NCBI GenBank assembly: GCA_964245825.1
Contig: CAXTNT010000001.1
Location: 186,001-250,000 of the forward strand
Length of the DNA stretch: 64,000 bases
Reading direction: 5' to 3'
From: CAJCIY01 sp964245825
GTDB taxonomy: Bacteria; Actinomycetota; Actinomycetes; Mycobacteriales; CAJCIY01
Under the pieces are notes generated by a model. That model worked only from the letters and a program-made list of their open reading frames with translations, was not told where the DNA came from and did not search any database. The position numbers and the translations under genes are program-made. Positions 7,940 to 16,740 of the stretch are shown piece by piece; the stretch's first letter is position 1; the number at the start of each line of letters is the position of its first letter.

Positions 7940-8443
7940 GTGCAGTTCGGTCGGTACTTCGAGGAGTTCGAGGTCGGTGCGGTCTACAAGCACTGGCCCG
8001 GCAAGACCGTCACGGAGTTCGACGACCACCTGTTCTGCCTGCTCACGATGAACCACCACCCGCTGCACCTGGACGCCCACTACGCCAGCACCACGCAGCA
8101 GGGCCGGAACGTGGTCGTCGGCAATTACATCTACTCCCTGCTGCTCGGGATGTCCGTCGAAGACGTCTCCGGCAAGGCGATCGCCAATCTCGAGGTCGAG
8201 TCGCTGCGGCATGTCTTCCCGACGTACCACGGGGACACGATCTACGGCGAGACGACCGTGCTGGACACGACGGAGTCGAAGTCCAAGGACGACCGGGGGA
8301 TCGTGACCGTCGAGACCATCGGGTACAACCAGGACGGCGTCGTGGTCTGCACGTTCCGCCGCAAGGTGCTGGTGCCCAAGCGCAGCTACGCCGCGACGAG
8401 CGGCGGCGAGCAGCCAGGCCGCCCGGAGCCGCGGCGGGCTTGA
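7940..8443 (+). CDS. MaoC family dehydratase, probable mesaconyl-CoA hydratase
   Basis: A 167-residue single hot-dog-fold hydratase. FGRYFEEFEVGAVYKHWPGK at the N-terminus and FCLLTMNHHPLHLDAHYA (residues 32-49) are the MaoC signature, with Asn38 and His39-His40 in the region that carries the catalytic Asp/His of relatives. It would hydrate an enoyl-CoA. It closely resembles, as recalled, the MaoC protein next to ccr and mcl in Streptomyces, where mesaconyl-CoA to beta-methylmalyl-CoA is the expected step just before the lyase. The GTG at 7940 follows AGGAGGAG (7927-7934). Confidence 0.85.
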   Translation: MQFGRYFEEFEVGAVYKHWPGKTVTEFDDHLFCLLTMNHHPLHLDAHYASTTQQGRNVVVGNYIYSLLLGMSVEDVSGKAIANLEVESLRHVFPTYHGDTIYGETTVLDTTESKSKDDRGIVTVETIGYNQDGVVVCTFRRKVLVPKRSYAATSGGEQPGRPEPRRA

Positions 8444-8474
8444 CCCGGGTGGCGCACGCGCCCACCCTGCGGAC

Positions 8475-9101
8475 GTGCTGCCGGCGCTGGGCTGTGTGCG
8501 TTGCGGCGGCGCGCTGCGGCCGCCCGGGCCGACCGCGGACGGGTGGGAGTGCGTACAGCACGGCGACGTGGCGCCGCTGCGCACCGTCGCCCCGCTCCAG
8601 GAGTCGACCATGCAGGCGGTCGCGGGCGACTCGCGGGTCCCGTTGTGGCAGCTCGTCCCGCCACCCGTCGGGTGGACCGTCGGCGGGATCGCGTACGCCG
8701 GTGAGGACCAGGCGACCGTTGCCACGGCGGTGGCCTGGGCCGGCCCGTCCCCGCTGGGCGGCGACGCAGACCTCCTGGTCGTCGCCGAGGAGCCGGGCGT
8801 CGGGCTGGGCGCCCGGCACGCCGGGATCGACGGCCTCGACGTGGGGGACTGGATCGGTGGCCGCCCGTTCGAGCACGTGGAGATCGGCGGTCGCCCCGTC
8901 GCCCTCTGGGCGTGCGAGGACGTGCCGGCCGGCCGGACCGCGCTGGTGGGAGAGGCCGAGGGCGCGTGGCTCTGGCTGGTGTTCTGGCCGGCGGGCGCGG
9001 AGACGCTGCTCGCCGAAGGGCTGGTGCTGGCCGACGCCCGCCAGCGGCTGGTCCCGCAGCAGCCGGGTGCTGCCAGTCAGCGGCTCCTGGCGCCGGGCTA
9101 G
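8475..9101 (+). CDS. DUF6758 family protein
   Basis: A 208-residue actinobacterial protein of unknown function. It begins with a short zinc-ribbon-like segment (CVRCGG at residues 7-12, then WECVQHGD) followed by a globular alpha/beta domain containing AWAGPSPLGGDADLLVVAEE and GLGARHAGIDGLD, blocks I recognise from the DUF6758 family. There is no signal peptide or membrane segment. The GTG at 8475 is the first start in frame and lies only 31 bases after the MaoC stop, so it may be co-transcribed with it. Confidence 0.75.
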   Translation: MLPALGCVRCGGALRPPGPTADGWECVQHGDVAPLRTVAPLQESTMQAVAGDSRVPLWQLVPPPVGWTVGGIAYAGEDQATVATAVAWAGPSPLGGDADLLVVAEEPGVGLGARHAGIDGLDVGDWIGGRPFEHVEIGGRPVALWACEDVPAGRTALVGEAEGAWLWLVFWPAGAETLLAEGLVLADARQRLVPQQPGAASQRLLAPG

Positions 9102-9255
9102 ACGCCGGCCCCGCGGGCGGAGATCGTCGCCGGCCCCCTCGCCGATCAGTCAGAGTCTGGCGCTGCTCGCGCGGCGGCGCACCCTGACGGATCGGTGGAG
9201 GGAGTGGGTACGCGAAGATCAACGTGAACGAGGGCAGGCCCAGCCACGCCGCACC

Positions 9256-9261
9256 TAGACT
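9256..9261 (+). promoter_or_regulatory. -10-like TAGACT upstream of PHP gene
   Basis: TAGACT lies ten bases before ATG 9272, which would give a very short leader. The region 9102-9255 before it has no gene or clear structure. Confidence 0.4.
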
Positions 9262-9271
9262 CGGCACCGCG

Positions 9272-10126
9272 ATGAAGATCGACCTGCACGCCCACTCGAC
9301 CGCGAGCGACGGCACCGATACCCCGGCCGCGCTCGTCGCCCACGCCGCCGCCGCGGGGCTCGACGTCCTCGCGATCACCGACCACGACGGCATCGGCGGC
9401 TGGGCAACGGCGGCGGCCGCGCTGCCGCCCGGCCTGACGCTGGTGCCCGGTGTCGAGCTGTCCGCCGCTGCCGACGAGGAAGGTCGCCGGATCAGCCTGC
9501 ACCTGCTGGGCTATCTGCCCGATCCGGCGTACGAGCCGCTGGTCGCCGAGATGCGCGCGATCCGCGACAGCCGGGTCCAGCGCGCCCGGCGCATCGTCGC
9601 GGCGATCGCGGCCGACGGCTATCCGGTGTCCTGGGAGCGCACCCTCGCGCGAGCCGACGGTGCCGTCGGCCGGCCGCACATCGCCAGCGAGCTGGTCGAG
9701 GCCGGCCTGGTCCCGACGGTCTCCGCTGCGTTCAGCGACGCCTGGATCGGCCCGCACGGGCGCTACTACCAGGCTGAGCGCAAAGTGCCTGTGCTGCAGG
9801 CGATATCGCTCATCCGGGCGGCGGGCGGGGTGGCGGTCTTCGCCCACCCCGGGGCGGCTGCCCGCGGCGAGACGGTGAGCGACGAGACCGTGGCGACGAT
9901 GGCGGCCGCCGGGCTCGTGGGCCTCGAGGTGGACCACCCAGACCACGACGAGCAGACCCGCAGGCGGCTACGGGGCCTCGCCGGCGACCTCGGCCTGGTG
10001 GTGACCGGCTCCAGCGACTACCACGGCGCCCGCAAGCCGACGCCGCTCGGGGCCAACCGCACCGCTCCGGCCGCCTACGAGGCCATCCTTGCCGCAGCGC
10101 ATGGCGGCCTGCCGCTCACCGCATGA
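9272..10126 (+). CDS. PHP domain metal-dependent phosphoesterase
   Basis: A 284-residue PHP phosphoesterase. The metal-binding motifs are in order: DLHAHSTASDGT (residues 4-15), ITDHDGIGGW (about 37-46), PGVELSA, then FAHPG and SSDYHG near the C-terminus. Relatives hydrolyse 3',5'-nucleoside bisphosphates or the 5' end of RNA. The ATG at 9272 gives the standard PHP start MKIDLHAHST; the frame extends to 9224 without family sequence. Its stop overlaps the next gene's ATG (ATGA), implying coupling with the membrane protein that follows. Confidence 0.9.
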   Translation: MKIDLHAHSTASDGTDTPAALVAHAAAAGLDVLAITDHDGIGGWATAAAALPPGLTLVPGVELSAAADEEGRRISLHLLGYLPDPAYEPLVAEMRAIRDSRVQRARRIVAAIAADGYPVSWERTLARADGAVGRPHIASELVEAGLVPTVSAAFSDAWIGPHGRYYQAERKVPVLQAISLIRAAGGVAVFAHPGAAARGETVSDETVATMAAAGLVGLEVDHPDHDEQTRRRLRGLAGDLGLVVTGSSDYHGARKPTPLGANRTAPAAYEAILAAAHGGLPLTA

Positions 10127-10716
10127 CCGTCCTGGCCCAGCAGGGCCCCGGTGGCTTCACCGTCGGCGCGCTGCCCGGGCTGTTCTTCGTCGTCCTGCTG
10201 CTGTTCGGCACGCTGCTCTCGGTCATCGTGATCGTCGGCCGCAGTCGGGGCAGGCTGGCGACCCTCACGGCGGACCTGTACGCCGATGTTGGGACAGGCC
10301 TGGAACTCCTGGCCGCCCGGGTCGACGGGCTGGCCGCCGCGGCGCCGCAGGGTGAGGCCGCGCAGGCGCTGACCGATGCCCGCGACCGGCTCGAGGCCGC
10401 TCGCGTGCTGCGGGCCGATTCCGACGCCCTGCCGGTCTCGCGGGCCTGCCGCCGCATCCTGCTGGAAGGCCTGGCGGCGGTGGGCGCCGGCGATCGGCTC
10501 GCCGGCCGCGACCCGGGGCCCGTGCCGCCCCCTCCGACGGACGCGCCGCTGGTCGAGGCGGCCGTGCGCGTGGCGATCGCCGGGCGGGAACACATCGCAC
10601 TGCCGGCGTACCGGCCGGGCTTCCCGCACTGCTACTCCGGCGGGGTGTTCGACGTCGGGGAGATCCCCGGCGGCTGGTATGCGGAGCCGTTCTGGGAACG
10701 CCTGCTGGGCGCCTGA
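10123..10716 (+). CDS. hypothetical protein with one membrane helix
   Basis: A 197-residue protein anchored by one N-terminal membrane helix (about residues 18-39, LFFVVLLLFGTLLSVIVIVG) followed by a basic turn (GRSRGR). A helical region with regular Leu/Ala spacing (residues 50-105) and a Tyr/Trp/Pro-rich C-terminus follow. The last part (YSGGVFDVGEIPGGWY) could be a small beta structure. No known family. The start is fixed by the ATGA overlap with the PHP gene. Confidence 0.6.
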   Translation: MTVLAQQGPGGFTVGALPGLFFVVLLLFGTLLSVIVIVGRSRGRLATLTADLYADVGTGLELLAARVDGLAAAAPQGEAAQALTDARDRLEAARVLRADSDALPVSRACRRILLEGLAAVGAGDRLAGRDPGPVPPPPTDAPLVEAAVRVAIAGREHIALPAYRPGFPHCYSGGVFDVGEIPGGWYAEPFWERLLGA

Positions 10717-10717
10717 C

Positions 10718-11752
10718 TCAGACGCCGGCGCCGGCGGCGCCGAGAAGGCCGCTCAGCGCTTCCAGCGGCACGGCCGTCGCCGTCGCCGGCGGAGTGACGG
10801 TCGCGGACTTGGTGAAGTCGAGCTCGAGGTCGACCGGCGCGCCCTTGACCGCGGCCGCGTCGGTGGCGCTGAGGAACGGCGTCAGGTTGAGCTTCAGCGA
10901 CGTGAGCGTCCCGTCCCGCACGTAGGCGTCGACGGCCACCTGCTTCGACGGGACCTTGGCCGCGTCGAGCTTGCCGAACAGCTGCGTGGCGCCGGGCACG
11001 CTGCTCAGGTCCTGCTTCACCGCGGCGAGCAAGTCGGTCGCCACGGTGTGGCTGTCACCGGTCAGGATCAGGTGCGAGGAGTCCTTGGCGTCGCGGGTGA
11101 CCGTGACGTCCTTGACGAACACCCCGACGAGCGCGCTGCGCAACGCCGCGGCGCGGCTCGGGGCGACGCTCGGGGACGACTGGGCGAGCAGGCTGGCGGC
11201 GTCGAGCTTCAGCCACTTGCCCGCGATGGCATCGGCGATGAAGGATTCCTGCGCCGGGATCTGGCCGGAGTCGGCGAACTGCTGCACCTCGGCGCTCTTC
11301 CCGGCATACCCGGCCAGCGCCTTGACGTTGGCGCGGGCGTAGATCGTCTTGTCGGCGTACACGAGCTGGAAGAGGTCCTTGTCGGTGCTGCTGTCGACGG
11401 TGAGCGCGAACTTCTCGCCGGCCTGGCTGCTGGACCCGGCCTTGAGGTCCGCCGCGAACGACGAGCCGGCCGACGTCGCCGCCACGGTGATGTCGCCGCC
11501 GCTGATGAGCTGCGCCTGCGCGGTCGTGAGCGGGTCGTCGGGGCCGCTCAAGGCGACCAGTTGGGCCGCGGTGGCGTCGACCTTGAACGACACCGTGAGC
11601 TGGTTTCCGGCGTAGAGGCTCGCGGCGCCGGAGCCGAAGGACTCGGTGGGTGTCTGTTGGCTGGCGGAGCCGCACGCGCTCGCAGTCAGGAGGGCTGCGG
11701 CGGCGACCGCGGTCAGCGCGAGGCCGCGCCGGGTGGCGGTGGTGGCGAGCAT
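10718..11752 (-). CDS. LppX/LprG-like lipoprotein
   Basis: A 344-residue exported lipoprotein. The N-terminus has a Tat/Sec-like basic region (TATRRGLAL), a hydrophobic stretch and a lipobox ending ASAC (Cys near residue 27), so it would be lipidated and attached to the outer face of the membrane. The rest, with many short strands such as GNQLTVSFKVDATAAQ and ATAVPLEALSGLLG, resembles the LppX/LprG/LolA-like fold that binds lipids; this assignment is by overall pattern. ATG 11752 is the only start that places the signal peptide correctly. It converges on the upstream membrane protein, with the two stops one base apart. Confidence 0.7.
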   Translation of the reverse strand: MLATTATRRGLALTAVAAAALLTASACGSASQQTPTESFGSGAASLYAGNQLTVSFKVDATAAQLVALSGPDDPLTTAQAQLISGGDITVAATSAGSSFAADLKAGSSSQAGEKFALTVDSSTDKDLFQLVYADKTIYARANVKALAGYAGKSAEVQQFADSGQIPAQESFIADAIAGKWLKLDAASLLAQSSPSVAPSRAAALRSALVGVFVKDVTVTRDAKDSSHLILTGDSHTVATDLLAAVKQDLSSVPGATQLFGKLDAAKVPSKQVAVDAYVRDGTLTSLKLNLTPFLSATDAAAVKGAPVDLELDFTKSATVTPPATATAVPLEALSGLLGAAGAGV

Positions 11753-11848
11753 CGGTGGTCTCCCTGGGCTTCGGCAGCGCACTCCGGTCGAGCGCCGTGC
11801 CACCTTGAGTCTGACAGGTCCGTCGGTCCCGCCTGGGAGCATCCCGAC

Positions 11849-12706
11849 ATGTCGTCGACCGGCCAGGAGGCCCTGCCACTGGTCGGTCTGCCCCGGCGGC
11901 TGCTGCGCGCGACACCGTCCCGGCTGGCCACCTTCGCCGACTGCCCGCGGCGTTACCACCTCGCGTACGTGGCCCGGCCCGCGCCGGCCCGCGGCCCGGC
12001 GTGGGCGCACAGCACCCTGGGGGCAGCGGTGCACCTGGCCGTCCGGCGCTGGTACGACGACCCGCCCGCCCGTCGTACCCCCACCGCCGCGGGAGCGCAC
12101 GTCGCCGCCGCGTGGACCGGCGACGGCTTCCGCGACGAAGCCCAGTCCGCGTCCTGGCGGGAGCGGGCTCGGGGGTGGGTCGCGTCGTACGCAGCCGGGC
12201 TCGACCCCGCCGACGAGCCGCTCGGCGTCGAGCGCGGGGTTGCGATGCGGGTCGCGGGCATGGCCCTGGCGGGCCGCGTCGACCGTCTCGACGACCGCGA
12301 CGGCGAGCTCGTGGTGGTCGACTACAAGACCGGTCGCCGCCCGCTGACACCCGACGACGCCCGCACCTCGCCCCAGTTGGCCCTGTACGCCGTCGCCGTG
12401 GCCTCGATGTTCCGCCGGGCGTGCACCCGGGTCGAGCTGCACCACCTGCCGACCGGCACGGTTCTCGCCGCCGAACACGATCAGGACTCGCTGCGCCGGC
12501 AGGTCGATCGCGCCTCGGCCGTGGCCCAGGACATCGTGTTGGCCGAGGACACCGTCGCGGCCGGCGGCCCGGTGGACGAGCTCTTCCCGCCCGCCCCGTC
12601 GTACCGCTGCGGCTGGTGTGACTACCGCCAGCACTGCGTCGAGGGCCGGGCGGTGAGCACCGCGCAGCAGCCCTGGGCGGGGCTGGGCGAGGATGCGGGG
12701 TCGTGA
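11849..12706 (+). CDS. RecB/Cas4-like PD-(D/E)XK nuclease with Fe-S cysteines
   Basis: A 285-residue single-domain nuclease of the RecB family exonuclease type. TPSRLATFADCPRRYHLAY (about residues 23-41) carries the first cluster Cys; GRVDRLDDRDGELVVVDYKT contains the PD-(D/E)XK core (Asp, then Asp-x-Lys); the C-terminal CGWCDYRQHC supplies three further Cys, as in Cas4 and AddB where four Cys hold a 4Fe-4S cluster. It is likely a DNA end-processing enzyme. No CRISPR array is present. ATG 11849 follows GGGAGC. The next gene overlaps its end (GTGA). Confidence 0.85.
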   Translation: MSSTGQEALPLVGLPRRLLRATPSRLATFADCPRRYHLAYVARPAPARGPAWAHSTLGAAVHLAVRRWYDDPPARRTPTAAGAHVAAAWTGDGFRDEAQSASWRERARGWVASYAAGLDPADEPLGVERGVAMRVAGMALAGRVDRLDDRDGELVVVDYKTGRRPLTPDDARTSPQLALYAVAVASMFRRACTRVELHHLPTGTVLAAEHDQDSLRRQVDRASAVAQDIVLAEDTVAAGGPVDELFPPAPSYRCGWCDYRQHCVEGRAVSTAQQPWAGLGEDAGS

Positions 12707-13868
12707 GTACCCCACGCGTCTCGGCGAAGGCCGCGACCTTCACCGAATCGGTGATCCGCGAGATGACCCGGCTCGCGGTCGCGCACGGGGCGGTCAACCT
12801 CGCCCAGGGCTTTCCCGATTTCCCCTGCCCGCCGGAGCTGAAGGCGGCGGCCAAGGCGGCGATCGACGACGACGTCAACCAGTACGCGATCACCTGGGGC
12901 GCCGCCGCCTTCCGAGGGGCGATCGGCCGCAAGGTGGCCGCGACCTACCCGGGCTGGGTCGTCGACCCCGAGACCGAGCTGACGGTCACGTGCGGCTCCA
13001 CCGAGGCGATGATCGCCACGATGCTCGCGCTCGTCGATCCCGGCGAGGAGGTGATCGTCTTCGATCCCTGGTACGAGAACTACGGCCCGATGCGATCCTG
13101 TCCGGCGCCGTGCCCCGGTACGTGACGCTGCACGGGCCGGACTGGTCCATCGACGAGGGCGAGCTGCGGGCGGCCTTCTCCGACCGGACCCGCGCGATCA
13201 TCGTGAACACGCCGCACAACCCCACCGGCAAGGTGTTCACCCGCGCCGAGTTGGCGCTGATCGCCTCGCTCTGCCAGCAGCACGACGTGCTCGTGCTGAC
13301 CGACGAGATCTACGAGCACATCCACTACCTCGGCCCGGGCGGGCACGTGCCGCCGGCGACGGTTCCCGGCCTCGAGGACCGCACCGTGACGATCAACGCG
13401 ATGTCCAAGACCTACGGTGTCACCGGCTGGCGGGTGGGCTGGGCCATCGCGCCGGCCGGCCTCACGTCGGCCATCCGCAAGGTGCACGACTTCCTGACGG
13501 TCGGGGCGCCGGCGCCGCTGCAGGCGGCCGGCGTGGCCGCGATGGCGTTGCCGCCGTCCTACTACGCCGGCCTGGCGACGGCCTATCAGGAGCGCCGGGA
13601 CCTGCTGTGCTCGACGCTGGCCGCGGCCGGCTTCACGTTCCGGCCGCCGGACGGTGCCTACTACGTCCTGTGCGGGACGGCCGCACTCGATCCGGCCGGC
13701 GACGACGTGGCCTTCGCGCGCCGGCTGGTGCGTGACGTCGGCGTGGCAGCCGTACCGGGATCGTCCTTCCGGGCCCACCCCGAGGCGGGCCGGCGGACGA
13801 TCCGCTTCGCCTTCCCCAAGCGGCTCGAGACGCTGCACGCGGCCGCCGAGCGGCTTGCCACGCTCTGA
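12703..13868 (+). pseudogene. class I/II aminotransferase split by a -1 frameshift
   Basis: A PLP-dependent aminotransferase related to methionine/kynurenine aminotransferases, about 388 residues if intact. The first part (12703-about 13089) contains VNLAQGFPDFPCPPELK and the cofactor-binding CGSTEAMIATMLAL; the second, in the other frame, contains NTPHNPTGKVF, LTDEIYEHIHY and the cofactor Lys in INAMSKTYGVTGWRVGW. At 13086-13092 the sequence reads CCCGATG; one added G restores ENYGPDAILSGAVPRYVTLH. Both halves are otherwise well preserved, so a sequencing error or very recent mutation is likely. The GTG start overlaps the nuclease stop. Confidence 0.85.
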
Positions 13869-13888
13869 GCACTGCTCGGACTGCTCAG
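13865..13888. terminator. small bidirectional hairpin between convergent genes
   Basis: CTGAGCA (13865-13871) and TGCTCAG (13882-13888) form a 7-bp stem with a 10-base loop. Each arm contains the stop codon of one of the two convergent genes. It has no T-run, so termination is weakly supported. Confidence 0.4.
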
Positions 13889-14703
13889 GCGGCGCCCACG
13901 CGGGCCCTGGCCGCCTTGAAGGCCGGTCCTTCGCGGTACGACGCGGGCACCACCGCGAGGGCCGAGCGCAGCGAGCGGGCGGCGAGCGACGCCGCGAGGT
14001 CGGTGGTCGGCAGGCCGGGCAGGGCGTACAACCGTCGGGCCCACCTGGGCATCAGCGCGAAGCCGAGGGTCCCGAGCGCGGCCCACGCGGGGCGGGCCGG
14101 GGTGGCGAACGCGACCCAGCGCTTCATCGGCGGCCGGGCCAGGAACAGCGCCGCCTCCCGCGCGGCTCGACCCACCGCCAGCTCCGGCTGCATCGAGGCG
14201 TAGTAGGCGCGGACCGAAGCCTCGTCCGCCGGGACGTCGTGGCAGCCGACCAGCCGCGCGGCCTCCCGCATCTCGGCGTAGTAGCGATCGGCGTCGCCGG
14301 GGGCGAGCCGACCGCCGGAACGGCGGTACGTGGACAGGAACGACTCGGCCTCGCACACGTGCACCCAGCGCAGCAGGTGCGGGTCGTCGACGCGGAACGG
14401 CTGTCCGTCGAACGTGCCGACGAGGCGGGCGTGCACGGCGCGCACCTGGGCGCCGGCCGCCTCCGCGCGCTCGGTGGTGCCGTACGTCGTGACGCCGACG
14501 AAGCCCGCCGTCCGCCCGAGCCTGCCCCAGGGGTTCTCGCGGTAGTCGGAGAACTGCGCAACGCCCGCCATCGCCACGGGGTGAACCGCCTGCAGCAGCA
14601 GCGCGCGCATGCCCGCGACGGCCATCGAGCGGTCGCTGTGGACGCGCCACACCACCGAATGCGGGCCGAACAGGCCCAAGTCGACGTCGGCGGACACGCT
14701 CAC
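13885..14703 (-). CDS. oxygenase MpaB-like (DUF2236) family protein
   Basis: A 272-residue member of the DUF2236/MpaB family, in which fungal and actinobacterial relatives are heme-binding oxygenases such as the latex-cleaving enzyme Lcp. Typical blocks are LFGPHSVVWRVHSDRSMA near the N-terminus, LLLQAVHPVAMAGVAQFSDY with the conserved His, and HLLRWVHVCEAESFL in the middle. Its substrate is unknown. GTG 14703 overlaps the stop of the upstream hydrolase (GTGA), so the two form an operon read leftward. The signal-free N-terminus implies a cytoplasmic location. Confidence 0.8.
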   Translation of the reverse strand: MSVSADVDLGLFGPHSVVWRVHSDRSMAVAGMRALLLQAVHPVAMAGVAQFSDYRENPWGRLGRTAGFVGVTTYGTTERAEAAGAQVRAVHARLVGTFDGQPFRVDDPHLLRWVHVCEAESFLSTYRRSGGRLAPGDADRYYAEMREAARLVGCHDVPADEASVRAYYASMQPELAVGRAAREAALFLARPPMKRWVAFATPARPAWAALGTLGFALMPRWARRLYALPGLPTTDLAASLAARSLRSALAVVPASYREGPAFKAARARVGAA

Positions 14704-15506
14704 GCGAAGAAGCCCGCCAGCAGGTCGGCCGTCGCCGACGGTTCCTCGACGGCAGGGGAATGACCCGCGCCGGGGATGGTGACGAAGCGCGCGCCGAGCC
14801 GGGCGGCCATCTCCTCCTGCACCGGCACCGGCCAGGCGTTGTCGGCGACCCCGCAGGCCACCAGCACGGGGATGCGCTCGCGCGCAAGCACCGCGGCCAG
14901 CTCGTCGGTGCGATCCACGGCGTCCAGGAGGGCCTCTCCCATGCCGAACAGCCCCGTCGCGTCGCTCGCGGCCAGCCGGTCGGCCTCGAAGCCGCGGGCC
15001 CCGGAGGCCCGCAGCAGCGTCACCAGCCGCTCCGCGCTGCCCGGGGTGATGCTGGCGCGCAACCGCGAGATGGTCGCGGCGCGCTGGCCGCCGATCGGGC
15101 CCGGCCCCGAGCACAGCAGCGTCAGGGAGGCGAAGGCGGCCGGGCGGGCGAGGAGCGCCGCGCGGGCGACCAACCCGCCGTAGCTGTGCCCGACGAGGTG
15201 GACGGAGGTCAGCCCGAGGGTGTCGAGGAGGCCGAGGAGATCTGCGGCCAGGCCCTCAGGACCGTAGGAGGCGACGGGGCCGGCACCGGGGGAGTCGAGC
15301 TGGCCGCGGAGGTCGACGGCGACTACGCGATGGCCAGCTGAGGTCAGCGGCGCCAGCACCGGCCCGAAGTCCTCCTTGCTGCCGGTGAACCCCGGCACCA
15401 GGAGCACTGCGGGGCCCGTGCCCACGTCCAGCACGGCCAGCGAGATGCCGCCCGCGTCGACCAGCCGGACGGGCAGTCCCTCGACCCGCTGCGCGCCACG
15501 GCTCAC
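14700..15506 (-). CDS. alpha/beta hydrolase
   Basis: A 268-residue alpha/beta-fold hydrolase. VLLVPGFTGSKEDFGPV gives the oxyanion-hole region, VHLVGHSYGGLVARAAL the nucleophile elbow G-H-S-Y-G, and GAGHSPAVEEP the catalytic His. The substrate is unknown. The GTG at 15506 is chosen because TACGCT lies seven bases upstream; the long open frame beyond it crosses the divergent parA region without coding character. It is the first gene of a two-gene operon with the MpaB-like oxygenase. Confidence 0.85.
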   Translation of the reverse strand: MSRGAQRVEGLPVRLVDAGGISLAVLDVGTGPAVLLVPGFTGSKEDFGPVLAPLTSAGHRVVAVDLRGQLDSPGAGPVASYGPEGLAADLLGLLDTLGLTSVHLVGHSYGGLVARAALLARPAAFASLTLLCSGPGPIGGQRAATISRLRASITPGSAERLVTLLRASGARGFEADRLAASDATGLFGMGEALLDAVDRTDELAAVLARERIPVLVACGVADNAWPVPVQEEMAARLGARFVTIPGAGHSPAVEEPSATADLLAGFFA

Positions 15507-15513
15507 GCCTGCC

Positions 15514-15519
15514 AGCGTA
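15514..15519 (-). promoter_or_regulatory. -10 element for leaderless hydrolase gene
   Basis: On the minus strand TACGCT ends seven bases before GTG 15506. Confidence 0.45.
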
Positions 15520-15608
15520 CGTCGGGGCAAACGGAGCCGGGCCCGGAAGGCGGCGGAGTCGTGGCGGCGCCGGTTGTGCACGCGGCGCCGAGCCGGAACA
15601 CTGCATCC

Positions 15609-16391
15609 GTGGCCCACACCATCGTGCTCGCCAACCAGAAGGGCGGCGTCGCCAAGACCACCAGTGTGGTGTCGTTGGGGGCAGCCCTGGCCGAGCTGGA
15701 CCGCCGGGTGCTCGTGGTCGACCTCGACCCGCAGGCCTGTCTGACCTACTCCCTCGGCCACGATCCCGAGGGCCTCGAGCTGTCGGTGCACGACGTGCTG
15801 CTCGGCCGGGCCGGGGCTGGCATGGCGGTCGTCGGCACCGAGGACGGCGTCGACCTGCTGCCCGCCACCATCGACCTGGCCGGGATCGAGACCGCCATGG
15901 CGAGGCGTACGGATCGGGAGCATGTCCTGAAGGAGGCGCTGGCGCCGGTCGCCGAGCGCTACGACCACGTGCTGCTCGATGCGCCGCCGTCGCTCGGCCT
16001 GCTCACGATCAACGCGCTGACCGCCGCCGACGAGGTGCTCATCCCGCTGCAGTGCGAGGCGCTCGCACATCGTGGTGTCGGGCAGCTGCTCGACACCGTG
16101 CACGACGTCCAGCGGCTGACCAACCCGGAGCTCCACGTCCTCGGCGTCCTGCCGACCCTGTACGACGGCCGCACCGGGCACGCGCGCGCGGTGCTCGCCG
16201 ACATCGCCGGACGCTACGGGCTGCCCGTGCTCGAGCCACCGGTGCCACGGTCCGTACGCTTCGCCGAGTCGCCGATGGTGGGCCGGTCGATACTGAGGAC
16301 GGCGGGCCGCGGGGCGGGCGCGGGCGCGTACCGCGAGCATGCGCGCCGCCTCGTCACTCCGCCGGAGCCCGTCGCCGTGGCGGCACCGTGA
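15609..16391 (+). CDS. ParA family ATPase
   Basis: A 260-residue P-loop ATPase of the ParA/Soj type. The deviant Walker A is NQKGGVAKTT (residues 8-17), followed by VLVVDLDPQACLTY (Walker A' Asp) and DHVLLDAPPSLGLLTINAL (Walker B). It lacks an N-terminal HTH and has no ParB partner nearby, so it is probably an orphan ParA rather than the chromosome segregation protein. It matches in position the ParA-like gene next to the DEAD-box helicase in mycobacteria (Rv3213c by recall). GTG 15609 gives the standard MAHTIVLANQKGG start. Confidence 0.88.
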   Translation: MAHTIVLANQKGGVAKTTSVVSLGAALAELDRRVLVVDLDPQACLTYSLGHDPEGLELSVHDVLLGRAGAGMAVVGTEDGVDLLPATIDLAGIETAMARRTDREHVLKEALAPVAERYDHVLLDAPPSLGLLTINALTAADEVLIPLQCEALAHRGVGQLLDTVHDVQRLTNPELHVLGVLPTLYDGRTGHARAVLADIAGRYGLPVLEPPVPRSVRFAESPMVGRSILRTAGRGAGAGAYREHARRLVTPPEPVAVAAP

Positions 16392-16723
16392 GTGGCGACC
16401 GCCCGCCGCGGGGAGCCTCGTTCGACCGCGTCCGGCCGCGGGCTGCGCACGCCCGCGGCACGAGCAGCGTCCCCCCGCCGCCACCCGCGAGCGACGTCGA
16501 CGGCAAGCGGGCGCTGTTCTCCGGTGCGCCGCCGGTGCCGGCACGCGGGTCGCTGGCGGTCGCCTGCGGCGGGTGCGGGGCGAAGTCCGTGCTGTCAGCC
16601 AGGCAGGCGCTGCGCGCCCTCGTCCCCAGCCTGCATCTGCCGCTGCTGCGCCGGAACCGTTCGTACCTGCGGTGCCCGGCGTGCTCGCGCTGGGAGTGGT
16701 GCCACCTCACGCTGCGCCTCTGA
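16388..16723 (+). CDS. small zinc-ribbon hypothetical protein
   Basis: A 111-residue protein. The N-terminal half is Pro/Arg-rich and probably disordered. The C-terminal half has two Cys pairs, CGGCGAKSV and CPACSRWEWC, spaced as in a zinc ribbon. The GTG start overlaps the parA stop (GTGA), so the two are probably co-translated. No function is known; a nucleic-acid or protein-binding accessory to the ParA-like ATPase is possible but only inferred from the overlap. Confidence 0.65.
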   Translation: MSGDRPPRGASFDRVRPRAAHARGTSSVPPPPPASDVDGKRALFSGAPPVPARGSLAVACGGCGAKSVLSARQALRALVPSLHLPLLRRNRSYLRCPACSRWEWCHLTLRL

Positions 16724-16740
16724 CCGGCGCTCGGCCGCAC

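Noticed and set aside
10376..11848. Long plus-strand open frame continuous with the RecB-like nuclease
   Set aside because: It is antisense to a well-formed lipoprotein gene with signal peptide and lipobox; the nuclease motifs begin only after ATG 11849.
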